Source: Variovorax paradoxus (GTDB taxonomy: Bacteria > Pseudomonadota > Gammaproteobacteria > Burkholderiales > Burkholderiaceae_C). Taken from it: 64,000 nucleotides of DNA. The DNA lies in the NCBI RefSeq assembly GCF_030811855.1, contig NZ_JAUSRN010000006.1, forward strand, positions 248,001 to 312,000, read 5' to 3'. Shown one piece after another: positions 8,754-16,544 of this stretch; the stretch's first letter is position 1; each line of letters opens with the position of its first letter. A program made the position numbers and the translations under genes. The notes under the pieces are model-generated. The model did not search any database and was not told the DNA's origin. It saw nothing but the letters and a program-made list of their open reading frames with translations.

Positions 8754-8893
8754 CGCAGCGCCAGCGCGGTGGCCGCGCCGATGCCCCGTATCCGGCACCC
8801 GCTCGCCGGTGTGGTCTCTCGATGCTCCCCAGGGATAGAGCGCGAAGACGCGGGGTGAAGGTAGCCGCGGCTGCTGGCGAACACGGCGGCCAC

Positions 8894-9643
8894 TCAGACG
8901 CGCTGGAACACCAGGTCCCAGACCCCGTGGCCCAGCTTGAGGCCCCGGTTCTCGAACTTGGTCAGTGGCCGGTAGTCTGGCTTGGGTGCGTAGTCCCCGG
9001 CCGTGTTGCGCAGAAGCGGTTCCGCGGACAACACTTCGAGCATCTGCTCGGCGTAGGGCTGCCAGTCGGTGGCGCAATGGATGTAGCCGCCCGGTCGCAG
9101 ATGCTCGGCAAGCTTTTTCACGAACTCGGGCTGGATCAGCCGGCGCTTGTTGTGCCGCTTCTTGTGCCACGGGTCGGGAAAGAACACGTGCACGCCGGCC
9201 AGCGAATGGGGCTGCAGCATGTGGTCGAGCACGTCGACCGCATCGTGCGCGCAGATGCGGATGTTGGTGATCGACTGCTCGCCAATGCGCTTGAGCAGCG
9301 CACCCACGCCGGGCTCGTGCACTTCGCAGCAGAGAAAGTTGGTCTCGGGCATCACCGTGGCGATGTGCGCGGTGGCTTCGCCCATGCCAAAGCCGATCTC
9401 GAGCACGGTCGGCGCGGCGCGGCCGCCGAAAGCTGCGGTGAGGTCGAGCGGCTCTGGCTTGTAGGGAATGAGGAACAGCGGACCGAGTTCGGCAAAGGCG
9501 CGCGCCTGTCCGTCGGTGGTGCGGCCGGCGCGCTTCACGAAGCTCTTGAGGCGGCGGTGCAGCGGGTGCGGTTTGTTGTCGTCGTCGCCCGCGTCGTCGT
9601 CGCTGGGTGGAAGGTCGTGGGGCACGGTGTCGGAAGAGGTCAT
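8894..9643 (-). CDS. trmB: tRNA (guanine-N7-)-methyltransferase TrmB
   Basis: TrmB uses S-adenosylmethionine to make m7G46 in the variable loop of tRNAs. The SAM-binding motif LEIGFGMG is at residues 81-88, and the family signature [14 protein letters not shown] follows. The 249-residue length is normal, with a low-complexity acidic stretch at 14-24. ATG 9643 shares one base with the stop of gluQ (TAATG), so translation is probably coupled. It is the last gene of the unit starting at 11677. Confidence 0.96.
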   Translation of the reverse strand: MTSSDTVPHDLPPSDDDAGDDDNKPHPLHRRLKSFVKRAGRTTDGQARAFAELGPLFLIPYKPEPLDLTAAFGGRAAPTVLEIGFGMGEATAHIATVMPETNFLCCEVHEPGVGALLKRIGEQSITNIRICAHDAVDVLDHMLQPHSLAGVHVFFPDPWHKKRHNKRRLIQPEFVKKLAEHLRPGGYIHCATDWQPYAEQMLEVLSAEPLLRNTAGDYAPKPDYRPLTKFENRGLKLGHGVWDLVFQRV

Positions 9644-10566
9644 TACGGCCGCGAATTGTAGAGATGGCGCCATTCGGGCACCCAGCCGGCCAGTGCCGCG
9701 GCACACGTGCCCCCCTGCGCAGCGCCCAGGCCAAGCACGCGCGCCGCGGCATCGAGCGAGGCCAGTGCGGCATCGGGCGTTGCGGTATCGATGGAGGTCG
9801 CGCCATTCTGCTTGGAGAGCTTGTCGCCGTCGGCGCCGCGCACCAGCGGCGTGTGCAGGTAGCTGGGCGTGGGCAGCCCGAGCGCGCGCTGCAGCAGGAT
9901 CTGGCGTGCCGTGTTGTCGACGAGGTCTTCGCCGCGCACGACGTCGGTCACGCCCTGTCCCGCGTCGTCGACCACCACCGCGAGCTGGTAGGCCCAGGGG
10001 CCGTCGGCACGGCGCAGCACGAAGTCGCCGACCTCGCGGCTGACGTGCTGGCATTGGCGGCCGAGGCGGCGGTCGCTCCAGCAGAGTTCGCCGCCCGGCA
10101 GCGCCGGCTGTGTCGATTCGAATTTTTCGGTGGCAAAGCGCCAAGCGCGCGCGGGCTTGCCGTGCAGGCCGTTGCGGCAGGTGCCGGGATAGACCCGTTC
10201 CCCGTGACGCGTGTGCGGCCGGCCAAGGCGCGCCAGCGCCTCGTCGATGTCCTTGCGCGAGCAGCCGCAGGGGTAGGCAAGGCCGAGGGCCTGCAGCCTG
10301 GCAAGCGCCGCGTCATAGCGGGCGGTGCGCTCTGTCTGCCACACCGGCGTTTCATCGGGGAGCAGGCCGCAGTCGGCCAGTTGCCGGAGGATGTGTTCGC
10401 CCATGCCGGGCAGGCAGCGTTCGGTGTCGGCGTCTTCGATGCGGATCAGCCAGCGCGCCTGCGGGCCGCGGGCGCGCACGTCGAGCCAGCTCGCAAGCGC
10501 GGCCACCAACGAGCCGGCATGCAGCGGGCCGGTGGGCGAGGGCGCGAAGCGGCCGGTCTCCCGCAT
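9643..10566 (-). CDS. gluQ: Glutamyl-Q tRNA(Asp) synthetase
   Basis: GluQ attaches glutamate to the queuosine base of tRNA(Asp), not to the 3' end. It is a shortened glutamyl-tRNA synthetase (307 residues) that lacks the anticodon-binding domain. The HIGH-like motif HAGS is at residues 16-19. The zinc-binding Cys pair is in YPCGCSRKD with a later Cys in YPGTCRNG, and the KMSKS-like motif is [10 protein letters not shown] 10566 lies 10 bases after the stop of the upstream oxidoreductase gene. It runs in an operon with trmB. Confidence 0.95.
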   Translation of the reverse strand: MRETGRFAPSPTGPLHAGSLVAALASWLDVRARGPQARWLIRIEDADTERCLPGMGEHILRQLADCGLLPDETPVWQTERTARYDAALARLQALGLAYPCGCSRKDIDEALARLGRPHTRHGERVYPGTCRNGLHGKPARAWRFATEKFESTQPALPGGELCWSDRRLGRQCQHVSREVGDFVLRRADGPWAYQLAVVVDDAGQGVTDVVRGEDLVDNTARQILLQRALGLPTPSYLHTPLVRGADGDKLSKQNGATSIDTATPDAALASLDAAARVLGLGAAQGGTCAAALAGWVPEWRHLYNSRP

Positions 10567-10576
10567 CCCTGGTGGC

Positions 10577-11677
10577 TCAGGCCGCTGCCAGCGCCAGCGA
10601 AAGGCCCGAGAGGAAAGCGTCTTCGACCCGATGCCCGGTGCACCAGTCGCCGGCCACGCCGATGCGTGCCTTGGCGTCCCAGAGGTGGCTCTTGCCGACG
10701 GGAACCTGGGTCTGGGCTTCGGTCCAGCAGCGCGCCTGAGCGTGCGTGGGCGCGGCATGGATGCCGGTGATCTCGGCGAAGGCACGCAGCAGCTTGGCCT
10801 GGACGCGCGCTGCATCGTCGCGCAGGTGTTCCTGCGACCAGGCGGCGCTGGCCTGCAGCGTCCAGCGCTCGACGCGTTCGCGGCCGGGCTTGGACGACTC
10901 GCGCGCGAGCCACGCCACGCGGTGGTGAGTGCTGCGCGCGGCATTCCATTGCGGGCCCAGGTGCGACATGGTGGGCTGGTTGGCCTGTGGGAAGGCGATC
11001 ATCAGCGTCCAGCACGGCGCGATGCGCACCGGCTCGATCTTCTGGCTGACGGACGCGGAGATCTTGCCGTCGCCCAGCAGCACGCGCGTGCGCGAAGGCG
11101 GCACGGCCAGCAGCACGCCGTCGAAGCCCGAGTACACGTGCTGCGAATCGCCTTCGCCCGCAGTGCGCAGCTGCCAGCGCTTGGCATCGAGCGCATCGGG
11201 TTCGATTTGCGTGACCTGCGTATTGGGCACCAGGCTGCCGCCGAGTGGTGCGGCCCAGTGGCCCACCAGTGCATCCATGCCGGGCTGGGCCACCCAGTGC
11301 GATTCGCGGCCGGGCAGGGCCGCCTCGGCCACGCGGCCATGCGCGTCCAGCACGCGCACGAGGTTGGCGCTCCATGGGCGGCAGAGATTGGGCGTGGCTT
11401 CCAGTGCCAACGCAAAGCGAGGGTCGCGCACGGTGAAATACTGCGCGCCGCTGTCGAAGCGGCCGAACGCGGTGTCGACGCTCGCCATGCGCCCGCCGGG
11501 CGTGGCTTCGCGTTCGAACACCGTGACCTTGTGGCCAGCCTGCACCAGGGTTCGGGCGCAGGCCACGCCGGCAATGCCGGCGCCGACGACGGCGTAGTGG
11601 CGTGGAGTGGCGGGCGTTCGGTGGCGGTCGGCCGCCTTTGCTGCCTTTGCCGTCTTTGCGGTTGCGCGAGTGGTCAT
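10577..11677 (-). CDS. FAD/NAD(P)-binding oxidoreductase, renalase/amine-oxidase-like
   Basis: This is a 366-residue flavoprotein. The Rossmann dinucleotide motif VGAGIAG (31-37) is followed by [14 protein letters not shown], the usual second FAD contact of the amine-oxidase/renalase group. The C-terminal GDWCTG segment and the following helix close the FAD site. The N-terminal 26 residues are an Ala/Lys/Thr-rich extension. The substrate is unknown; family members oxidise amines or isomerised nicotinamide nucleotides. It is the first gene of the unit with gluQ and trmB, starting at ATG 11677. Confidence 0.85.
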   Translation of the reverse strand: MTTRATAKTAKAAKAADRHRTPATPRHYAVVGAGIAGVACARTLVQAGHKVTVFEREATPGGRMASVDTAFGRFDSGAQYFTVRDPRFALALEATPNLCRPWSANLVRVLDAHGRVAEAALPGRESHWVAQPGMDALVGHWAAPLGGSLVPNTQVTQIEPDALDAKRWQLRTAGEGDSQHVYSGFDGVLLAVPPSRTRVLLGDGKISASVSQKIEPVRIAPCWTLMIAFPQANQPTMSHLGPQWNAARSTHHRVAWLARESSKPGRERVERWTLQASAAWSQEHLRDDAARVQAKLLRAFAEITGIHAAPTHAQARCWTEAQTQVPVGKSHLWDAKARIGVAGDWCTGHRVEDAFLSGLSLALAAA

Positions 11678-11762
11678 GAGGGATCTTTTCTTGTGCGGGG
11701 GAGACGATGGATGTGTCCGGACTCTACAACGGTCTGGAAGAGGCGCTCCGGGGCGGCTGGGC

Positions 11763-12716
11763 TCAGCGCCCCCGGTGCCGCTCCAGCAGCGCGCGCCGCG
11801 TGGCCTCGTGCTCGAATTGCGCGAGCCACCATTCGAGCGCGCGGCCGGGCCCGCCCGCGCTGCGCACGCGCCACGCGCAGTGCATGGTCGCAAGCGGCGG
11901 CTGGCGTTCGGTCTTGCGTTCGACCAGGTGGCCGGCCTCGATGTAAGGCCGTGCCATGGGCTCGGGCAGAAAGCCGCCGCCCAGGCCGTGCAGTTGCGCC
12001 GCCAGCTTGGCATGCATGCTCGGCACCGTGAGCACGTCTTGTCCACCGACGAGATTGACCGTCATGCCCGGCCCGCTACGCACGGAATCTGCGGCCGCCA
12101 CCGCGCGGTGCTGGCGCAGTACCGCATCGGTCAACGGCTCGGGCAGGCGCGCCAGCGGATGGTGCGGGGCCACGGCATAGACGAAACACAGCTCGCCGAT
12201 GGGCCGGCTGCGGATGCCGGTAGCGGTGAAGGCCAGGCTCGCTGCGTCGAGCACGGCGCCCACGGCCAGGTCGGCCTCGCCGCTGGTCAGCGCCTCGATG
12301 GTGCCGAGCAGGGTTTCGTCGCGCAGCTTGAGCCGCGTGGGCGGGTCGAGCGCGAAGAAGGCGGTGGCCAGGTCGAGCAGCGGATCGCGTGCGATCACGC
12401 TGTCGACGGCAATGGTGAGCATCGGCTCCCAGCCGGTGGCCACGCGCTTCACGCGGTTGGCGACCGCATCGATCTCGCCCAGCAGCCGCGTTGACTCGCG
12501 CAGCAGTTCGGCACCGGCTTCGGTGATGCGGGCCTGGCGCGTGCTGCGGTCGAACAGCAGCACGTCGAGCGCGTCCTCGATCTGGCGCACGCGGTAGCTG
12601 AGCGCGCTGGGCACCAGGTTGAGCTCACGCGCCGCGCCCGCAAAGCTGCCGGTGCTGGCCACGGTCTGCAGCATGGCGAGCGCGTCGGGGGTCAGTACGT
12701 CTCTGGCGCTGGGCAT
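11763..12716 (-). CDS. LysR-family transcriptional regulator
   Basis: This is a 317-residue LTTR. The N-terminal winged helix is at about 10-65 (TGSFAGAARELNLVPSALSY), followed by the linker helix and a periplasmic-binding-like effector domain. ATG 12716 gives the usual family length; ATG 12764 would add 16 residues running through the palindromes upstream. It is divergent from the pirin/doxX/flavodoxin unit. By the common LTTR rule it probably controls those genes and itself. The effector is unknown; the redox and quinone-type enzymes next door suggest a quinone or oxidative signal. Confidence 0.93.
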   Translation of the reverse strand: MPSARDVLTPDALAMLQTVASTGSFAGAARELNLVPSALSYRVRQIEDALDVLLFDRSTRQARITEAGAELLRESTRLLGEIDAVANRVKRVATGWEPMLTIAVDSVIARDPLLDLATAFFALDPPTRLKLRDETLLGTIEALTSGEADLAVGAVLDAASLAFTATGIRSRPIGELCFVYAVAPHHPLARLPEPLTDAVLRQHRAVAAADSVRSGPGMTVNLVGGQDVLTVPSMHAKLAAQLHGLGGGFLPEPMARPYIEAGHLVERKTERQPPLATMHCAWRVRSAGGPGRALEWWLAQFEHEATRRALLERHRGR

Positions 12717-12732
12717 GGCGATTCCACGGTTG

Positions 12733-12766
12733 TTTGATTGATCAAAAAATTTGAATGATGCCATCA
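12733..12766. promoter_or_regulatory. Palindromes in the LysR/pirin intergenic region
   Basis: Two dyads lie close together. TTTGAT-TG-ATCAAA covers 12733-12746 and TGATG-C-CATCA covers 12756-12766. They are in an AT-rich patch between divergent genes, 17-50 bases from the regulator start, where LysR proteins normally bind. The dyads are seen directly; assignment to this regulator is inferred from position. Confidence 0.5.
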
Positions 12767-12886
12767 AAACCCAGCGCTTTTGCAGCCGGGGTGCGGGCCT
12801 AAAGTTCTTCACATCCGCTGCGCATCCGGCGCGGCATACGAAGAAGGCCCGAGCATCCCCTCGGGGAAGGGCCAAGGAGTTCGACA

Positions 12887-13588
12887 ATGTTGCAAGTCCG
12901 TAAATCACAGGAACGCGGTTATGCCGACCACGGCTGGCTGCGCTCGTTCCACAGCTTTTCTTTTGCCGGCTACTACGACCCGGCCTACATGGGTTTCGGC
13001 AACCTGCGGGTGATCAACGAAGACCGCGTGGCCGCGGGCGCCGGCTTCGGCACCCATGGCCACAAGGACATGGAAATCATCAGCTACGTGCTCTCGGGCG
13101 AACTGGCGCACAAGGACAGCATGGGCAATGTGGAATCCATTCCGCCGGGCGACGTGCAGCGCATGAGCGCGGGCCGCGGCGTGATGCACAGCGAGTTCAA
13201 TCACAAGGCCGACGAGACCACGCACTTCCTGCAGATCTGGATCGAGCCGAACGTGCGCGGCATCGCGCCTGGCTATGAGCAGAAGAAATTCAGCGACGCT
13301 GAGAAGCGCGGCAAGCTCCGCCTGGTGGCCTCGCCCGACGGCGCCGACGGTTCGGTGACCGTGCATGCCGATGCGCGCCTTTTCGCGGGCTTGCTCGACG
13401 GCGACGAGAAGGCCAGCCTGGCGCTCGATCCCAAGCGCAAGAGCTACGTGCATCTGGTGCGCGGCGAACTCGAAGTCAATGGCCAGAAGCTCGCAGGCGG
13501 CGACGCCGCGATGCTCGAAGGCGAATCGCAGCTCACGCTCGGCGCCGGCAAGGATGCCGAAGTGCTGGTGTTCGACCTGGCCGCCTGA
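12887..13588 (+). CDS. Pirin-family protein (YhhW-like, 233 aa)
   Basis: This is a bicupin of the pirin family. Some members have quercetin 2,3-dioxygenase activity, and others bind metal and act as redox-sensing cofactors. The metal site of the N-terminal cupin is seen in GFGTHGHKDMEIISY (His at about 56 and 58) and the later MHSEFNH. The 233-residue length matches YhhW-type short pirins. ATG 12887 has AAGGAG 7 nt upstream. It is the first gene of a four-gene unit that ends with a second, longer pirin. Confidence 0.92.
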   Translation: MLQVRKSQERGYADHGWLRSFHSFSFAGYYDPAYMGFGNLRVINEDRVAAGAGFGTHGHKDMEIISYVLSGELAHKDSMGNVESIPPGDVQRMSAGRGVMHSEFNHKADETTHFLQIWIEPNVRGIAPGYEQKKFSDAEKRGKLRLVASPDGADGSVTVHADARLFAGLLDGDEKASLALDPKRKSYVHLVRGELEVNGQKLAGGDAAMLEGESQLTLGAGKDAEVLVFDLAA

Positions 13589-13595
13589 TCCCCGC

Positions 13596-13616
13596 GCCGG
13601 GCGCACGCCGCCCGGC
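13596..13616 (+). terminator. GC hairpin between pirin and doxX
   Basis: GCCGGGCG and CGCCCGGC make an 8-bp perfect stem with a 5-nt loop, followed by a C/T-rich run without a long U-tract. It is probably an attenuator or mRNA-stabilising hairpin rather than a full terminator, as the next gene is in the same direction. Confidence 0.45.
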
Positions 13617-13677
13617 ATCTGTCTTGCTTTCCCTGTTCTTTCATTCAATCAATCGATAACCAAGGAGTTACTTCATC

Positions 13678-14115
13678 ATGGCAACCACCACTTTCAACGC
13701 AGCCGCAGCCACCACCCCCAATGCGGCACAGGACACTCTGTCCCTCGTCGGCCGCGTGCTGCTGGCACTCTTGTTCGTGCCGGCAGGCTTCAGCAAGCTC
13801 ATGGGCTTTGCCGGGACCGTAGGGTATATCTCGTCCGTTGGCGCACCGCTGCCGCAGGTTGCGGCGGTCATTGCCATCATCGTGGAGCTGGGCCTGGGAC
13901 TGATGCTGCTCGTCGGCTTCAAGACACGCTTTGCGGCCTTGGTGCTGGCAATCTTCACCGTGGTGGCATCGGTGCTGTTCCACAACTACTGGAGCATGCC
14001 CGCCGACAAGGCCTTCGTGAACCAGCTGATGTTCTTCAAGAACATTGCCGTCACCGGTGGCCTGCTCGCTTTCGTGGCCTTCGGTGCCGGCCGCTTCAGC
14101 ATCGACAAGCGCTGA
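13678..14115 (+). CDS. DoxX-family membrane protein
   Basis: This is a 145-residue inner-membrane protein with four hydrophobic segments (about 24-40, 57-72, 76-98 and 112-130), typical of the DoxX/YphA group. The N-terminal 20 residues are Ala/Thr-rich and variable. Members are often encoded beside pirins and quinone oxidoreductases and are thought to work in redox balance. AAGGAG lies 10 nt before ATG 13678. It sits between a pirin and a flavodoxin gene, consistent with that role. Confidence 0.9.
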   Translation: MATTTFNAAAATTPNAAQDTLSLVGRVLLALLFVPAGFSKLMGFAGTVGYISSVGAPLPQVAAVIAIIVELGLGLMLLVGFKTRFAALVLAIFTVVASVLFHNYWSMPADKAFVNQLMFFKNIAVTGGLLAFVAFGAGRFSIDKR

Positions 14116-14172
14116 TACCTTCCGTCGGTCACCCCACCTGACTTCTTTTTCAACCAGACTCAAAATAACTTC

Positions 14173-14736
14173 ATGACCAAGATCGCAGTCGTTTTTCATT
14201 CGGGCTACGGCCATACGCAACGCATGGCCCAGGCCGTGGCAGAAGGTGCCAACGCAGAGCTGGTGCAGATCGATGCCGACGGCAACCTGCCCGCCGGCGG
14301 CTGGGAGCTACTGAATTCCGCCGACGCCATCATCATGGGCTCGCCCACCTACATGGGCAGCGTGAGCTGGCAGTTCAAGAAGTTCGCGGATGCGTCGTCC
14401 AAGGCCTGGTTCGCCCAAGCCTGGAAGGACAAGATGTTTGCCGGCTTCACCAACAGCGCATCGATGAACGGCGACAAGCTCTCGACCCTGCACTACCTGT
14501 TCACGCTCGCCATGCAGCAAGGCGGCGTCTGGGTTGGCACGGCCATCATGCCGAGCAACACCAAGGCGGCGCAGCGTAACGACATCAACTACGTGGCTTC
14601 GTTCAGCGGCGCCATGGCGCAGTCGCCCTCGGATGCCTCCCCGGCCGAAATGGCGCAGGGCGATCTCGACACCGCGCGCCTGTTCGGCGAGCGCGTGGCC
14701 AAGGCGTCGGCACGCTGGGCAGCCGGCAAGGCCTGA
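14173..14736 (+). CDS. Flavodoxin-like NAD(P)H oxidoreductase (WrbA-like)
   Basis: This is a 187-residue flavodoxin-fold protein. The FMN phosphate-binding loop is HSGYGHTQRMA (9-19) and the flavin contact loop is GSPTYMGSVSWQFK (about 56-69), as in WrbA-type quinone reductases. It probably reduces quinones or related electrophiles by two electrons. It lies 57 bases after doxX and 13 bases before the second pirin, in one transcription unit. Confidence 0.88.
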   Translation: MTKIAVVFHSGYGHTQRMAQAVAEGANAELVQIDADGNLPAGGWELLNSADAIIMGSPTYMGSVSWQFKKFADASSKAWFAQAWKDKMFAGFTNSASMNGDKLSTLHYLFTLAMQQGGVWVGTAIMPSNTKAAQRNDINYVASFSGAMAQSPSDASPAEMAQGDLDTARLFGERVAKASARWAAGKA

Positions 14737-14749
14737 GGCATGATGCAGC

Positions 14750-15661
14750 ATGGACTCGCTTCTATCGCTGCATCCCGCTGACAAGGACCTCGGCGGCGGC
14801 TTCAAGGTACGGCGCCTGCTGCCGGCCGCGAACCGCCGCTCCGTAGGGCCCTTCGTCTTCTTCGACCACTTCGGCCCGGCCACAGAGCAGCCCGGCGCCC
14901 AGCACGACGTGCGGCCGCATCCGCACATCGGCCTTTCCACCGTCACCTATCTTTTCGAGGGCGCGATGATGCATCGCGACAGCCTCGGCAGCGTGCAGGA
15001 GATCCTGCCCGGCGCCATCAACTGGATGACGGCGGGGCGCGGCATCGTGCATTCCGAGCGCAAGCCCGAGCGTCTCAAGGCCGACACCTATGTGAACCAT
15101 GGCCTGCAGCTCTGGGCCGCCTTGCCGCAGGTGCATGAAGAAACCGACCCGAGCTTCGAGCACACGCCGGCCGGTGCCATTCCGGAACTGGTGGAGCAGG
15201 GCGTGGCGGTGCGCGTGCTGGTGGGCGAGGCTTTCGGAAAGCGCTCACCGGTCAAGACGCTGTCGCAAACGATCTACCTCGACATCGCATTGCCCGCGGG
15301 TGGGCGTTTCGAGCTGCCCGCACTGGCGCCAGAATTGGCCGTCTACACAGTGGATGCCGATGCGAGCGTCAATGGCGAGCCGATTCCCGCGCACACCATG
15401 GCGGTGCTGCCGGACGACGCGGGCGCAGTGCTCAGCTCGACGACCGCCGTGCGCCTGATGGTGATTGGCGGCGAGGCGCTCGACGGCCCGCGCTACATCA
15501 CCTGGAATTTTGTTTCGAGCCGGCGCGATCGCATTCTCGAAGCCGGCTCCGACTGGGCTGCGCAGCGCATGGGCCATGTGCCCGGAGAGACCGAATTCAT
15601 CCCGCTGCCGGGCAAGCCCTTCGGCGTGCGCGAGCCGGACGTGGGCACCACACCGGTCTGA
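14750..15661 (+). CDS. Pirin-family protein (long form, 303 aa)
   Basis: This is a bicupin of the full-length pirin type. The N-terminal cupin carries PHPHIGLSTVTYLFEG (His at about 63 and 65) and IVHSERK (His at about 101), the iron-binding set. The C-terminal cupin has the conserved GEPLDGPRY-like segment GEALDGPRYITWNFVSS. It differs clearly from the shorter pirin at 12887, so the two are paralogues rather than a recent duplication. It is the last gene of the unit. Confidence 0.93.
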   Translation: MDSLLSLHPADKDLGGGFKVRRLLPAANRRSVGPFVFFDHFGPATEQPGAQHDVRPHPHIGLSTVTYLFEGAMMHRDSLGSVQEILPGAINWMTAGRGIVHSERKPERLKADTYVNHGLQLWAALPQVHEETDPSFEHTPAGAIPELVEQGVAVRVLVGEAFGKRSPVKTLSQTIYLDIALPAGGRFELPALAPELAVYTVDADASVNGEPIPAHTMAVLPDDAGAVLSSTTAVRLMVIGGEALDGPRYITWNFVSSRRDRILEAGSDWAAQRMGHVPGETEFIPLPGKPFGVREPDVGTTPV

Positions 15662-15697
15662 CGCGTCCGCGGCAAAGAACGCCTCGCGCCGCGAGGT

Positions 15698-16483
15698 TCA
15701 GTGCTTCAGCGCCAGGTCGGGATCTTCTGAGGCGCGTGCGCTGGCATCGGCCGCGCGTGCGCTCAGGTCGGGCGCCAGCGCGCGCCGGCCGTCGAACACG
15801 AAGCAGTCGCCGTGGTAGTGCGCACCGCCAACCTCTTCGAAATACTTCAGGATGCCGCCTTCGAGCTGCAGCACGTTCTCGACGCCTTCCTCGCGCATCA
15901 GGATGGCCGCCTTCTCGCAGCGGATGCCGCCGGTGCAGAAGCTCACAACCGTCTTGCCAGCAAAGTCTGCGCGATGCGCCTTCAGCGCGGGCGGGAATTC
16001 GGTGAATTTGCTGATGCGCCAGTCGATCGCGCCGTCGAAAGTGCCTTCGTCGACCTCGAAGGCATTGCGCGTGTCGAGCAGCGCGATCTCGCGGCCTTCA
16101 TCGTCGTGCCCCTGGTCGAGCCAGCGCTTGAGGGTGGGGGCGTCCACACCCGGCGCTCTCCCGGCGGCCGGCTGGATGGCCGGGTGGTCCATGCGGATGA
16201 TCTCGCGCTTGAGCTTCACCAGCATGCGGCGGAAGGGCTGCGCGGCGGACCAGCTTTCCTTGGTTTCGAGGTCGGCAAAGCGCGAATCGGCGCGGAGGCC
16301 CGCCACAAAGCTTCGGATGGCGTCGGGAAGGCCCGCCAGGAACAGGTTGATGCCCTCCGGCGCCAGCAGGATGGTGCCCATGAGGCCCAGGGCCTGGGCG
16401 CGCTCGCGCAGGTCTTCACGCAGCACGGGGCTGTCGTCGATGGCTACGAATTTGTAAGCCGCAATATTCAAAATCTCTTGCAC
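15698..16483 (-). CDS. trhO: tRNA uridine(34) hydroxylase TrhO (rhodanese-domain)
   Basis: TrhO (YceA) makes 5-hydroxyuridine at the wobble position of some tRNAs, using oxygen. An N-terminal ferredoxin-like domain (about 1-100) precedes a rhodanese domain whose active-site loop is [13 protein letters not shown] 16483 starts the protein at the conserved ILNIAAYKF strand; GTG 16513 would add ten residues and run into the dnaE promoter region. It is divergent from dnaE. Confidence 0.92.
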   Translation of the reverse strand: MQEILNIAAYKFVAIDDSPVLREDLRERAQALGLMGTILLAPEGINLFLAGLPDAIRSFVAGLRADSRFADLETKESWSAAQPFRRMLVKLKREIIRMDHPAIQPAAGRAPGVDAPTLKRWLDQGHDDEGREIALLDTRNAFEVDEGTFDGAIDWRISKFTEFPPALKAHRADFAGKTVVSFCTGGIRCEKAAILMREEGVENVLQLEGGILKYFEEVGGAHYHGDCFVFDGRRALAPDLSARAADASARASEDPDLALKH

Positions 16484-16532
16484 GGGGCGCAATTGTAGGG
16501 ATCGCCAACTCACATCGTGGGGTGCCGGTTTC

Positions 16533-16538
16533 TACAAT
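16533..16538 (+). promoter_or_regulatory. -10 element immediately upstream of dnaE
   Basis: TACAAT ends 6 bases before the dnaE ATG at 16545, so transcription from it would begin at or next to the start codon. The only ribosome-site-like sequence, AGGAGG at 16539-16544, touches the ATG with no spacing. No good -35 hexamer is seen. Confidence 0.4.
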
Positions 16539-16544
16539 AGGAGG

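Noticed and set aside
8610..9806. Long minus-strand frame across trmB
   Set aside because: Shifted frame of trmB; arginine-rich translation without motifs.
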